The notes beneath the pieces were generated by a model. That model was given only the letters and a program-made list of their open reading frames with translations. It was not told where the DNA came from and searched no databases. A program made the translations under genes and the position numbers. From the NCBI GenBank assembly GCA_947462335.1, contig OX381720.1, forward strand, positions 41,957,152 through 42,021,151: a stretch of DNA of 64,000 nt. The letters run 5' to 3'. This DNA comes from Harmothoe impar. Its lineage: Eukaryota; Annelida; Polychaeta; Phyllodocida; Polynoidae. Shown piece by piece: positions 23,303 through 37,900 of this stretch; position 1 is the first letter of the stretch; the number at the start of each line of letters is the position of its first letter.

Positions 23303-23830
23303 GACCCCTAAATCCGACACGGAGAAATGGCCTATGCTTAAAATCGACATGCGACATGGGGCCTAGTGATATAAGGGAGTGATCATTTATTATCAACAGG
23401 GGGGGGGGGGTGGTGGGTTTGGGGGGGGGGGGCAAAAAAATTTGGACCCCTTGACCGGGGGGGGGGCAAAAAAATTTGGACCCCTCTTGGGGGGGGGGGG
23501 GCAAAAAAATTTGACCTGTTTTGAGCCAAAAAGCCCGCGCGTTACTATGCTTCAAAGGGCCCGCGCGCGAGCCGATTTTCGACCCTAAGGGGGGGGGGGG
23601 TAAAAAATTTTGACCCCTTGACCGGGGGGGTGTAAAAAATTACGCGCGCTCCGCGCGGAAACCCACCACCCCCCCCCCGGTGTTAAAAAATGATCACTCC
23701 CTAAGGCCTTAAAAAGTAGTGACAGGGGACATGGACATTTCTTAAAATGTACATGGGACATGAGCATCATTAAACGACATTGATATGCAACATGGCCATT
23801 TATCAAAATCGACATGCGACATGGGGATCC
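23303..23830. repeat. CGACATG-type repeat, copy 2, interrupted by a nested element
   Basis: It matches copy 1 (5577-5810) in the same order: AGACCCCTAAAT start, GGGGCCTAGTGA, AAAAAGTAGTGACA, AATCGACATGCGACATGGGG end. The match is interrupted at 23375-23701. Confidence 0.7.
23375..23701. mobile_element. G-rich MITE nested in the CGACATG repeat, TAA duplication
   Basis: Ends GGGAGTGATCATTT and AAATGATCACTCCC are exact inverted repeats flanked by TAA on both sides (23372-23374 and 23702-23704). A 3-bp TAA duplication is typical of PIF/Harbinger. The interior repeats G-run plus CAAAAAAATTTGGACCCC units on both strands. Copy 1 of the host repeat shows the empty site. Confidence 0.75.
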
Positions 23831-24578
23831 CCACCCCGTCCAGCCCCCTCCATATCTCTATACAAGTATATCTACGTCAGCGGCGCAGAAAACGGCACAC
23901 CTGCTTTGATCCCAGTCATCCATCTTAACTATTCATATCGTGCTCAAAGGGAGGGGGGATGTTGTACTGTTACCATGATGATAACCACAACATAGTATTA
24001 AGTGAACATGGTGCAATGCATTCACATTTTTCCCAAACCTGGATTACAGTCAGGCGTCAAGCCGACAAGGGACTGGCGATCCTCGGCCAGCGGCCACTAT
24101 GTGATCTGTTTACAAGAGGATAAAATTTATCCACTCTCAATCTGTAAGACGCTAGACTGATTAGATGTTTGAGAAAATAGGGTATACACATATATATGCA
24201 GCTTTTGCAGGGGCTGCACTTTTGCATAATGACTAGAATAGAAAGGGTTTATACATCATCAAAGGAACGGCATTATGCATGAATGCAGCCCTGGAGGGCG
24301 ATGCATGGCACATTACAAGCCCTATGCGGCAGTAGGTTGTCCAACCGTGTCCATTCCTCCTAAAACTTATATTTAAGGGGCATCATTAATTAGTAGTTTA
24401 ATTTCATCGATATCAGTGTTGAGCATGAAATGCTGCCAGAACAGAATAATGCATTCATGTTTTAATGACTGCTCGTGACCAAGATAAATCGAAATTTCAA
24501 GAGCTGAAACTAAATTGGAAAAAAAACGAAAGAAATTCTGCTGGTGGCCCGACAGCTACAGTCACAGTGGCGCCAGGA

Positions 24579-24686
24579 CCCAGTGGGCACAAATTTGAGT
24601 TCAATGTTGAATAAACGTTAAATCAACACTGAATCAACATTGACAACCATTTATCAATGTTGATTCCATGTTCTGTGCCCACTGGG
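24579..24686. mobile_element. 108-bp MITE, CCCAGTGGGCACA ends, copy 1
   Basis: Near-palindromic, bounded by CCCAGTGGGCACA and TGTGCCCACTGGG, with flanking GA on both sides. The interior consists of ATTGAATCAACATTG-like inverted words. Copies of exactly the same length lie at 33110-33217 and 48775-48882. Confidence 0.75.
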
Positions 24687-26795
24687 GAGAGGCGTCATGA
24701 GGTATACTCAAGTACGATCCTCTGTCAACATAGACGCTTATTAAAGATCTATATCTAGTGCTTCAGAGCGATTTTAAGACCCACCCCCCACCCCCGGCTT
24801 TTACAAGGCCGGCACTTATTCAGAAACCGGCGCTTAAACCCGACGGTACGGTAACGTTGTACCGTGTCTACTCTGCGCCTGAAGAGCTTGGCAAACCGGA
24901 TGAGGTAATTTACAGTGCCAAATGCCTTGTGCACTAGGGAAGGGGGAAGCCTAACTGCATAACAAAAAAAGTATGATTAGGCAACTCAAATATAAAGGTT
25001 TCTCATCACCGCGCGCATCATAAAAATCAGGTTTTGAGGAAAACCTCTTCTTTTTCTCTGCCAAATTTTAATGAAAAACCTGGTAAAATGGACAAAATTA
25101 GTCATATTTGGTATCTAATTAAAGCTAATAATGCCAGCAATGCAGTGGTATAGAAATAACTTACACTTTCTCCACTTCTAAAGATCAATTGATTCTTAAC
25201 TAATAAAATGTGAATTTGGGCCACAAGAAACATTAGAAAAATTATTCTATACATTTTGGCCTGCGAGTAAAACAAAATAAAATAAAAAGAAGCCCCCCTC
25301 GTCAGATGTCTCAGACCTTGGTGATGAGAAACCGATGCCCATTCATATACTTGATATTAAGTCTACAAAATATTTAAGCACTCAAAGAGTATAAATAGTT
25401 TTTAAATACTGAAACAAACGCTAACTATTATTCTGTTCTGCCATAATTTACTGTCATGTAGATGTTACTTCCGATATAAGTGTCATTTGTCTTAAATGAC
25501 GTGCAACTGCTATAAACAAATCTATATGAAGTTCTATACAAAAGAACTTGTCCAGTTGTTATTATGCGTTTAACATATGACACGTATGCGATTAATATAC
25601 TCTTTGTTAACTCTTTATGGGCAGGGGAGTGCCTATTACAATAATGCATACATGGGAAGTAACTTATCAGTTATATGATGCACCATTACAGTACCAGCGA
25701 TGTACTCAGTGGCATCAATGCATTGCTGTATCATGACAACAGATGGACATGAACTATAAGCTATCATTCTGTCCTTATAGGGTTAAGTGAAAAAAAACCA
25801 CCTCTGCACCAGCTTAATATTATATGCATACACAGTTTCTGTCGGCCGATATCATACATATGTTCTGCATTGGATCTTTACAATTATAACTCACCTTTAA
25901 AACTTTATCAAAAATGTTATTGTTATTGTTATGTGGGCGGCATAAAAGATGTTGATACACATTGTGTTCCTGTTCTAATTAGGCCATATATTGCCTAAAT
26001 CAATGCATGAAATGAAGCCGGCGCTGAATCATCATGACGACCCCTAAGGGCATGAACAGTCGCAAATATTTGCAAGCAAGCCTTGCACTGATATTGAACT
26101 TTATAATCACCACTAAGGTCAATATAGTCGAAGTGCAGACCAGGAAGTCTAGTAGCAAGGAGGCTCTAGATAAGATAGCTTTATGCTAATGATACATTTT
26201 TTGTAGTGTACAACTGTCTACATAGGGAGACGTGACATTAAGTAATCATATAAAATATCTCTACACTGCATGGATTTTATGTGAGGGATCGGTCATGGTG
26301 AGTATAGGCCACATGACAGTCATTAACCATTGCATGTCTACAACTATCCCAGCTACAACTATCACCATATTAGGTCTTCCATTATCATATCAAACTCACA
26401 TATCCCTTGGCTAGCCCCTTACATATGTATGCAGATATGTTAAGCAGACTCTCCAGTCCTGCAATCATGCATTATGACCACAAAGGGGGTATTACAGTAA
26501 TAGTGTTAATTAATGACAACATAGGGGAGGGAAAACAAGGGAATCAGAAACAGCTGAGGGAGCCTGCACCGCAGTGGCATTTTGTATGGTGATGATAAAT
26601 GTTCCTTAAAATGAAAAAAAAGGCTGCTCAGTCTATAATAATTAATAGGCTCGAACAATGCCAAACTTTACTTTTTCTTGTATCGCTCTATGTGGTTGTA
26701 GTTTATGACTGTACACAATCAATGGATATTGTGTCTGGTGAAATTCCTCAACCATCACTCAGCCTAGTGTCTAACTCTCTGTAATGGAACTAATT

Positions 26796-26926
26796 CCCAG
26801 TAAACAAAAAAAACGTTATACAACGTTATAATATTAAGTTTCTCTATGGCTCCTTGTCATGGCAAAACGTTATATAACGTTAAAAACGTTATTTTGACGA
26901 AAAATGACGTATTTTTGTTAGTTGGG
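26796..26926. mobile_element. CCCAGTAAACAA MITE, copy 1
   Basis: Starts CCCAGTAAACAAAAAAAACG and ends TTTTTGTTAGTTGGG, with internal AACGTTATA palindromic words. It is related to 42206-42356. The flanks (TT and TG) do not clearly match. Confidence 0.6.
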
Positions 26927-28938
26927 TGATCAGTAGTACTGAGGGGGTCACGTACCCAGCCCAGGAGTAGTGGCATTCTTAATCTTAGTCTACTTAGTGG
27001 CACTAGATCTAGTGCCTGCCCATTCTGAGACAGTCTGGCATGCTCAAGTCTGACAATCAATGCCAAAATATACATTGTATGTAGCTGGTATATTATCTAG
27101 AAAAAACAGTACTACCATACCAACACTGGTGAGTTACAAGTTGACCAAATGAGGGGACTTAGGCCTTGGTAGTTGATCAATTGACTCAGGGTCTAGTGTG
27201 GCGGCTCAAGATACCTTGAACAGACTAAAACTTAAAACACCTCCTATTAAAACAATATTTCGTATCAGATACAAGCACATTGTATTTACAAATCAATATT
27301 CATCACATCTATCATGTGGTGTATTTCGTTTCGTTTTCAAATATTCACACTAGAACTATCTCAAAAAATGAAATATATAATCGACCAAAATGTATGTTAA
27401 TTTGCTACAGTATAGACCTCTATAGGACATACAAACATATTTAAACAACACAATGCTATCTCTATGGGGGCTACAACTTAACCCTTTTAGGGCCACATAG
27501 CACTTTAATGCAGTATGCCCTTAGCCGTCATGATGTATGAAGGCAGCCCTTGTGAGTCGGACACTATTTATGTAATAATCATGCCGACTCTTTGGGAAGG
27601 TATCAACCCTGTAAGGTAGGTATGATGCCTGAAAGCAGCACTGACGAGTTTCTCGCCAGGCCTGCATTCATGCATCATACCGATAAATGGCATAATGCGT
27701 CAAGGAGTATGCAGCCCTTAAATGGTTAACACCACTTAAAGCCCCAGCTCTCCTATAAATAGGGCTGAGTACCTGTCCCGACTGCGCCCTGACTGTCGGT
27801 GGAGGGGTACCGAGACCTGCGGGTTTAAGACGGTTTTTTTATCCAGACAATCAGATACCTCTAGCCTAGGGTATTTGAATGGGTGGGAGTCACATTCCAT
27901 TCCTTACATTCAGAACTACTTAGAAATATTTCAAAGTGGTTTAGATATTGAACGCCAGTTGCAATGCGCAAAACTAAAGCTTATGGAGAATACAGTATTG
28001 CAGTTTATTTCATGGGGGATACAATGACCACTATGCTAAGTACTAGAAATCCTGTATCTCATGGGATACAGTGTTTCCATATCCCATGGCCTGTGACATC
28101 ATCATTTGTTCAAATTATTATGGCCATTTAAATGCAATTAAATATATTTTGAAGTGTAAAAACCATGAAGTAAAGGCAAAGGCCCATAGCCAGAGGATTT
28201 TTTGGTAACGTTCCCCCCTTGGTGGGGCTGGGGCTGCATCCCACTCAGAACGATACCAAAATATGTCTACTGTATATCTGTAATGTCGTTGTTTACACTC
28301 CGCTCGACTTGAAACCAAAGGGCACCTATGGCCTGGTGGTTTTCTCCACACTCCCCTCATTGCCTACACCTGCTTACCCGCACCCATGTACTATGCCCAC
28401 ACCCACCTGCTCACCCAAACCGACCTGATTGGCTGAATTGTGATTACATACTATTGTGATACATGATTTGACGATGCTTTTGAGCTAGGAATACGTTTCT
28501 GCTCTCAGAATTGACAAATAATTCATTTCAATAATTTACAGCTTCAATCTTTCAATCAATCAATTCAATCACTGAATCACCCTGACTCCGAGTCATTTGT
28601 GATTTCAATCACACCCCAATCTTTATGGGTGGTCACATGATACACCTGGTAATTAATTATGGAGTGGAAGCCCACCGCCTGGATCTCTATGTTTCCCTCA
28701 GTCAGGCAACGGCGGCCCTACCTGCTCTTGTCCGCCAGCTCACCTTATCCTTACTTTATTTGGACTTTAATGCCTGGAGTTATAAAGGGTGCAGCCATCC
28801 ATTGTCTCATAGTTGGATTTTAAACTGGAAGGTTTGTGGAATCGTTGAGGTTTTGTTTAACATCAAACCTTACACAACCTTGTGCAACCTGTGGGACACA
28901 GCGTTACTGACATTCAGTATTCAGCAGCCCGACGCAAA

Positions 28939-31900
28939 ATGTCCAGAGGGAAGTTAGGTTCGTGCGTACCATGCAAGGTAAGATGCATAATTTATGCATA
29001 ATTAATCACGGCTTCATGATCATTGGTCCTACTAGTGTACATGGCTGTGTCTCACGAACTTGGGCCAATGTTATTGTCTATGACCGGGTGCCGTCTATGA
29101 CCGGGTGCCGTCTATGACCGGGTGCCGTCTATGACCGGCTATCTAGAAAAGTTGTTTGGAGGGATGAACATTAAAAAATTATTTTTTTTACTATTTTTAT
29201 TCATAAAAATTGTAAAAAAAATAGTTTTAATTTTATTTTTATTCCTCCAAACAACTTATTTAGATAGCCGGTCATAGACGGCACCCAGTCATAGACGGCA
29301 CCCGGTCATAGACAAAAACATTGGCCCAAGTTCGTGAGACACAGCCACCAATGTATTGTGCTGGTCATTAACCCTTTAAAGACGGCATAGTGCATTAATA
29401 GAGCATGCCTTGGTCGTCATGTTGCCAGGGCTACATTCAAGCCAACTCTACAGGGTTGAGACTACCCTCAGGGATTGAAGGGTCGGCATGATGCACCAAT
29501 GCAGCACCGGCGAGTCACTCGCCAGGGCTGCATTGGTGCATCATGACGACAAAAGTCATCTTTTAGCCACATGCCTCCTTCAAGGGTTAACCCACCGGCA
29601 CCGCACGCCATAATGCCCCGCACAATGCTAACCCCTTGAGACCATCAAATATCTTTATCCAACAAACGTTGGGTATTTAATTGGGACATTGACCAGTCAA
29701 ATGTTTGTAGATTAAACAGTGTAAACCCAATTGGCTTGAAATTTCCCCTCATAATATACCAACGAGGTTATGGCCAATAACCTTCCAGTACTGTATCACA
29801 TAATGCGAGTGTACCAAACAAGCTTGACCAAACCCGCATGGGACTGGGAATGTGGACCTTATTTCCATCATGATAGAGTTAGTTGAAATAACACATTGGT
29901 CAAATCACATATATCACAGTTTAAACCCAATTAGCTTGAAGGTTCCCTAACACGGATTAACTAACCGAGATGAAACTTCACTAGCATGGGTTGTCTTAAG
30001 TCTTCAGCTAATTTTCTTCATTTCCAGGCACCCAAAGAAAGCTCAGACACTAACACAGTCAGGGGAAACTGGTCAAGACAAATCGAATTCCTGCTGTCCT
30101 TGATCGGCTACACTGTAGGTTTTGGCAATGTGTGGCGTTTTCCCTACCTTTGCTACAGGAACGGGGGAGGTAAGTCTTTCATTAGAATGGTATCGCCGTA
30201 AACAGTTAAATTATGTAGAGGTATTGGTACATTATACAGAAGCGTGAGTAAAGCCCCCCCCCCTGCACTGTTAGAAGTAAGTGCTGTTGCTGTACAGAAA
30301 ATATTGCGGCCAACTTTAGTTCTGAAATCGGCATCTGAAGGTCTGGGGTTCAACTCTCGTTGTTGGTGCCATTTTTACCCATTCATGTGAGGTAAAAACA
30401 TTCTCTACATGTGAAAACGTTATAAAATGTATAAGATTTATACAAAATTAGTTTAAAAAAAAGTATCATGGGAAGATTTGCATATCAATTTTAGAAAAAA
30501 ATGTTAGCCTCAAGAAGTTTCAAGACAAGCCAGTCTGGGGATAAACCCTGGAACCTTACTATCACAGTCACTGTATCTGAGTGAGCTATCGAGGCAGCTG
30601 CAGGAAGGGCTATGCAAGGGACCTTTAGCAAACCCGATGTAAAGGTCCTACCCCATGCTGAAAGCTACGTTGGGTCAGCTATAGATCTCTAATTTGCCCT
30701 GGTCTCAAACCAACATTGAATTTATATAGGGATATTTGTCTTTTAACCATTTCTACTGAATAAAATCGATATCTATACAATATAAATTAGTGAGAGGTGG
30801 CTAAACTAAGGATCAATCCCATTGATCCCATTGCCCCCCCCCCCCCCCCATGTTTAAAGTTCAGGAAAAGGTCCTGTAGGTCTACAACTCGCTGTTAACC
30901 TGTATCTACAGCAACAGAAAATCACATCTATAGCGATTCATTTTTCGCAGCTAAAGTACTGCATAGTTTCAGCATATTTTGTTGTTCAGGAGCAACTTTT
31001 AGAGTGCGAATATATATGATGCCGAGGTATTGGTATTAAAGCATTTCCTAAAATCAATGTGAAATGGAATCTATTCTATGAATGTGAGGCTCCAAATATT
31101 TTATGGGATATTTATGTAAAGCATTTGAGAGCATTGCTGAATAAAATGCATCCATGGAAGTTTGACGTTTGTGTGAATATTCTATTGACCATAGCCTATA
31201 TCATAACAGAGATGTTTTTCAAACAGTCATGAATACGTTCACAGTTGTGAACAAGATACATATTCAATTTATCATATAACAGAGTACCATAGAAGCTTCT
31301 CTCACACACAGTATCAAGCGGCTGTTTCTACCGGCATTATATGGGCCGAATACAATACAATAAGACATCAAATGTAATTATATGGATTGATCTATAATGC
31401 ATATGGGTGATCTAAATAGAATGCAGAATAGAACGACTCTTAGGAAGATGGCAAGTGTTTCAAAATGACTGATATATTCTGTGGTACAGAATAAGTTACG
31501 AGTGGTTAATGCACCACATGATAGAATGATCCTTTTGAAACACCTGCAATTACCATTATAAGACCATAGACTGAAAGAAAGTACCCCAATGCCTTAACAA
31601 AATGCTATCAAATAATATTATTATAATAGCATTTCTGTTATGTCATTTGGGGAGGTGCCAAAATGACACATATCATGTGTGTGTACTTGCCATGCATGAA
31701 AAGAAAACATTGGAGAAATGAATATGTCCAGATAAAATGAAAAACAGGATGGGGATGGTATTACCTCCTCCTATATATATAGTGCTTGTGAAACACATAT
31801 ATTATCCTGGTTGCAACATGCTTATGAATGCATTTAGCACTCATAGATATCACTTGTAGGTCCTTTGGACACACCCCCTTTGAGTCCCACACACAGAAAG

Positions 31901-34900
31901 GTTAAGGAGTCGCCATGACTCTGATGGCAAGAGTTGCAGTTTGTCTCCCACATGACACCTGTGGAGGAGAGTCAAATGAATTTGACTCTCCATTCCTGAA
32001 GAGTCCACAGCAAATGGCCCCTCAAAAGAGCAGGAGTCAATACTTGAATAATGAGTGGCCTGCAGTAGTAAGGTGGATCCTGTACTTATGGCAGGGTAGA
32101 GTGGGGGCAACAGGTGTATATAATTAGTGGACAGGCCAGGTGAGGCCTGTGAGAGAAGTGAGTAGTTGAGGTTATTGTCCAAGACAGGTCAATAACAAGA
32201 CATGTTGTCATGTCTACCACTTCTCCTTGTGTGAATGGGCTAAGTTACATCTACCTCACACCACATTCTACAGACCATTGGCCACATATTAGATGCCAAT
32301 TTCAGATCTATATGAAATAGTAAGCAGTACCACATATTATATCTCACACAGTTAGTGCGCAGCCTTACGTATATTTCCCATACCCACAAATATGGTGACT
32401 AAGCTCTATACTGTTGATGTTCTTGGAATGTATTGCTCAGTCTGCTATCATATTTGATCCAGGTAAGTTAACTGGTATTTATAAACACAGTGGACCTATC
32501 TATAAAGTGTGGCATGTAACAATTAGCTAAAGTATAGATAGTGGCTCTGCCACTGGTACCAAACTAGTGTTGGTTGCCCTACCAGGTGGTTTCATATTTG
32601 ACTACTATCAGAGTCAACACATTTTAACAACAAATGACTCTGCTGTGGGAAGAGTCAACTGAAGTTGACTCTGCACTGATAGAGTCAAGAGGTAGACTTA
32701 ATTTATACAAAGAGCAAGGGGTATGACTGGAGTAGCTGTGACCCCTCCACCAGAGTCATCATGACTCTGCTACCACAGAGTCAACTAGAGTTGACTATAA
32801 TAAAAGAGTCATGGCGACGCCTTTACTTCTCTCTGTGCACTTCCAACTGATGATTAAACTTATGATTAGTGTGGCCAAATAATAGTCATAACTCAAATCT
32901 GCAAGTGGTGGGCCGTATAGAAACACTTTGAAAAAGAATGGTCTATTTCAGCCATGGTGAAACACCTTCGGGAAGTATTGACTGATAATGTAAACAGCCT
33001 ACCTGTCACTATATATGCTTCTAGGAAGAAATACCGAAGTACTTCCGAGTAGAAGAAATGTATTAGCAGTTTAATTTGATTCATTGATGATACGGGGGAA
33101 TGGTAATATCCCAGTGGGCACAGAACATTGAATCAACATTGTTAAATGGTTGTCAATGTTGATTCAATGTTGATGCAATGTTGATTCAACGTTGGGCTGA
33201 ATTTTGTGCCCACTGGGATAGGACCAACATTTGGTGATGGGACAAAAGAAGGTGATTTATACGAGACTAGCACATCCTGGTACCTCAGGTAGTCGGCGGC
33301 TAAACCCCATCTCCTTATCAGGCCTCCTCACACCTAGAACAAAGGTGCTGATAAGAAATTCTCCCATGATGCACTGCTCCGAAGTCGGGGGCCTAACCCC
33401 AATGCATTGCTCTGAGCCAAGATGGCGGCCCCCATAGTCTAATGCGCTAGTCCCGTATATGTCAAGGAGGGAATTGAAAGGGGAAATTGAAAAGTATATT
33501 GATGAGATTGTTTTAGCATAATCTTTCGCACTTTAGGAGGTTAACTGATGCTTTTACACAAGACAAACCCACAGCTGTCTAATAAATCACTGTGTCATAG
33601 TATTTTACCAAAACAGAGTTCTATAATTGATGTGAGTATTCTACCACCTGATCTGTAATCTCATCACTAGGTGTCTTCCTCATCCCCTACCTCCTGACCT
33701 TGGTCTTTGCGGGAATCCCGCTCCTCTTCCTGGAAGTTTCCATTGGGCAATATGCCTCCCTTGGACCTGTGGCAGTATGGAAGATGATACCGTTATTCAA
33801 AGGTGAGGATGGGACACTCTTTTCCCTTTACTAGATGCCATGCTTTGTAAGGTTTTAAACTAAAATGCAATGTATAGGCCCTTGCAACATGTATAGTCTA
33901 TTACCCCCATGCTTCCAACGAGTGCCATGCAGCTACAGATAAAGTAGATTGAATTGATGTGTGAACCAGCTGGATGTAAATATCAATGCTGCAAATCGTA
34001 ACCAAAAATGGTCTTGATTTTTCTCACAAAAAAAAGTAAAATTATAGACTTGACCCACAAATATTTGTGAAGCCGTAAAGAATTCTGAACCTGTGGCACC
34101 GGGTGGACTAATACAGCAGCAGTGAGTATCTCACTGGCACAGCACCTGCTAGCTCATTATGATGCATCCATATATTATGATGACAAAAGAGCAGTGTATC
34201 TAATGTATCTATTTACATATTACATTTTATTGATATCTTCCAGGTTTGGGTATTGCTGCTGTGAGTCTTACAGGCATCATAAATGCCTACTACACAACTC
34301 TACTCACCTATGCAATATTCTACCTGTTTGCTTCTATGACCAGCAAGCTGCCCTGGGCCACCTGTGAAAACGCTTGGAACACTCCGGCTTGTAGTCTAGT
34401 AGTGGGTGACCAAAGTGACCAAAGTAAGTTATATCAAGGTCTATAATACTATTCAATCCACTTTAATTCTTTATCTAATTTTGTGGGGAAACCAGTATTT
34501 AAAGACTAAATCAAGCCTCAGTATAGACAATATTTTGATGACAAGACAAATGCACTAACTTGTTGTTATTGCTTAAAGCAGGTTCTTAAAGAGGGTTCCA
34601 TTTGTTACATAGTAAATTTGTTACATAGTAAATTTGTTATCGCCTTAGGCTGCTAGGTATTAGCTTATGCATCACTAATGAGCATTCACTTATTAGACAA
34701 ATGTTGATATCATGTGAAGCATTGGAGAACATAATTATTAGCTTGGAAGTTCATGATGACAAGAAAAATTATAAATCATAACAAAACCTACTTTATATCT
34801 TAGAAATGAAGCTAGAATGCAGCATAGTTATCATCATATGTTTCTTTTCTAGGTAACTCAACTGCAGTTAATTTAACTGCATCAGAAAACATCACTGACA

Positions 34901-37900
34901 TCCTTAACCAGACTCTGACAACAGTGATGCCAGAATTCAGGGACAACTTCACAGCACTCAACACCACCCTGTCTGTGCGGCTAGCAACCCCAGCAGAGGA
35001 ATATTTTGAGTAAGATAATACCTTGAATGCTTGTCAATAATGAAACATTTCTGTGATTTAAAAAACAAGGAAACCTGTTATTCATACCTCAATAAAGCTG
35101 AGAAATTTGGAAATGGCATTTATGTTGATTTTATTTTGACATGATTTCCCTGTAAAAGAAAAAGGCATAACATAAGTCTATAAAGCACTATTTGATGATG
35201 CACACTGATGAGAAATAATATTTACTTTTGGAGTGGCCCAAGCATGAGTCAAACTAGCATGGTTGAAAGGAAATTATAAGCATTCAGCAATACTGAATAT
35301 TTAGAAAATATGTTTCTTAACCCTTTATGCATTATCCTTAATACAATTTAACAAAAACACTGTATCTGTCCTCCTGCAGGCGGTATGTGTTGGAGTTGTC
35401 TCCAGGCATTGATCAGCTCGGCTCCTTCAGGTGGCAACTGGTTCTGTGCAACATCTTGGCATGGGCCATTGGTTACCTCTGCCTCAGCAAGGGGATTAAA
35501 TCTGTTGGAAAGGTATTTTCATGTACACATGACCTCTATATTTACAATTCAGTAATGATTATATACCTAGGTGTCACCTAGGGGCTACATCATACATATT
35601 ACCTCTAGGCCGGAGTGTCTGGTCCTGGTTACCTGAAATGAAAATAAGTGCCAGTAACTACTTGGGTTCAGGGTGTCCAATCCAAGCTGGGGACCCAGTT
35701 GTATGGACATTACTCTCACTTTCTACACTATTATATTATATATAAAGAATCAATTTCATTGTAACTTAATTTGATTTATTTTCCTGCATACTTCCTGCAT
35801 GCTAAATAGCTTTACTATAGTTGTATAGGGTTGTCATCTATATTATCTGTTTGATTTCAGGTAGTTTATGTCACAGCCACCCTGCCCTATGTTGTGTTGC
35901 TTATTCTGTTGATTCGTGGCCTCACGCTACCAGGTGCATTTGAGGGCCTTCGGTACTATCTGGTCCCAGACTGGACGAGGATCTTTGAAGTAAAGGTATG
36001 GTGACTAGATAATAAGCACAACTTATCTTGATGGGTTTATGATTGAGATGATATATATAAGAAAAACTTTCCCACCCTCGTTTTCTACACCTCCCGCTCC
36101 CCCAAGTGTCATTAAAAGATCACTGCTCTCTTAAGTGGTTATATAGAAGTCAATAAATTTGGAATTCATAAAACCCATTTGAGCCCAATTCCATGATAAC
36201 TGGCTTGTCGCTGATATTAACATTAATAGTGTCCAAGATTGCTTCAATTCACTATTATCCATTTTGAGCCTTCGTCAGAAATACATCATATTATTATTAC
36301 AGGTCTGGGGAGATGCAGCTGCCCAAATCTTCTTCTCTCTTGGCCAAGCCCAGGGAGGGCTAATAGCCTTTTCATCCTACAGCAAATTCCACAATAACTG
36401 CCACAGGTATATTGCCTTTGTATTTCTCACCACCACAAGTAAGATTCAAGTATTCTAATGTCATTCTTAGTTTGCAGGACAAGACTGTGCTTGGACATGG
36501 TCATTTTTTGGGTCAAACACTATGTCTCTATCACTAAGGTGTTTTTATATCTTCAGGGATGCCATCACAGTGGCCCTGGTTGGATGTTGTACCTCAGTCT
36601 TTGCTGGTTCTGTCATATTCTCTATCATAGGATTCCTGGCTCACGACCTCCAAGTAGAAGTAGGAGAAGTCATGAAATCAGGTAGGTCTGGTATTAGAAA
36701 TTTGTGTTGAAGACGAAATAAACACCAAAAACTACTAAGTTCATATTCAAGAATAACACAAACAGAAAGGCATTTTAAAGTCCTATCAAAAGTTCACCAC
36801 CAATTTTTATTATTATAAGGCTTTATTGAATTTGACACATGTACATTTATGAATATCTATTTATCACCATGTTATGTAACCTCATAGATGAACATTGAAA
36901 TATATACATTGATAGATACATTAGTTGCTATATAAAAGACATAACAGCAGCAAACAATGTTCTACAGGGCCAGGACTGGCATTCATCGCATACCCGGCAG
37001 CCCTGGCACGAATGCCAATAGCCCCGTTCTGGTCCATCCTATTCTTCCTCATGCTCATCACAGCAGGCTTGGACAGTATGGTATGTTCAAGAAGCTCTTT
37101 CTAAGTTATTCTTGGCACAGATTAAACCTGTACTATGGAGACACAAATCTTAATATGACATCACATTATGTATAAACATAGTGAATAAAATGTATGTATG
37201 AGTACAGTGGTAAAGGTACCTGCTATAGAATTGATATCTCTAAGATCTTCTCTCTGGTTGGTAGATTGGGAACTTTGTAGAACTGATGGTCAACTGCCAT
37301 AAAACTGCTGTTAAGGTGTCACCCTGGTCTGGTCTGATGACCATCCTGTCTGTCAACTCTGCTCAAGAATGACATCTCCAAAATATGCATGGGTCTCAAA
37401 AAAGCCCCAGGGAAATATCAATATCAGATTTATCTTGTCAGTGCATTTTCAGCTATGAGAGTAAATAAAACATTGAATTTTGAAGAGTAGAATATTGTCC
37501 CTAGAGTTTGCTGAGTAGAGTATGTCCATGATATACATAGCTAATGATACTGGTAGAAATTAACACTTTGACAGTAGCTATTATCTCATGAGTTGAGGTG
37601 TAGGCTAAGTATTCCTTTTAATTGGTTACAGTAAGCCTTGCACAATCTCGAGTGCAGGTCGAATTGTCCTCTAGGAATCTATGGTAGAACCTTATGTATT
37701 CACCCAACATAAAAGTCACCATACAAATAATAGCATAAGCAACTATAGAAAATCATAATGTTCTTATATTAAAGGACTGTTTCTTCCACTGTTTTACATT
37801 CACTCTGGGTCTGACCTGCTGATTTCTTTCTTTTACAACATGGCAGAAGCTTGACTAGAGTCTGCCTGAATACTGTCCCAGTCATGCAATATAGTATAAA

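Larger units (their letters stand above)
20449..28938. other. Intergenic region between the two SLC6 genes
   Basis: No convincing exon is seen. It contains the MITE at 22394-23095, the CGACATG-type repeat with a nested element (23303-23830), the 108-bp CCCAGTGGG MITE (24579-24686), a CCCAGTAAACAA element (26796-26926), and a dispersed family around 24233-24330 and 27484-27730 (GGCATAATGCATGAATGCAGC words, again at 29371-29600). Stretches 20700-22380 and 24700-26790 show nothing recognisable. Confidence 0.6.
30170..33670. other. Intron 2 of SLC6 gene 2
   Basis: No exon is seen. It holds a C-run (30836-30849), the GAGTCA foldback (31903-32825) and a 108-bp MITE (33110-33217). The remainder is unremarkable AT-rich sequence. 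Confidence 0.6.

Noticed and set aside
28625..28957. 110-codon frame overlapping exon 1 of SLC6 gene 2
   Set aside because: It has no recognisable domain, and the overlapping 13-codon exon in another frame joins in phase to the transporter.
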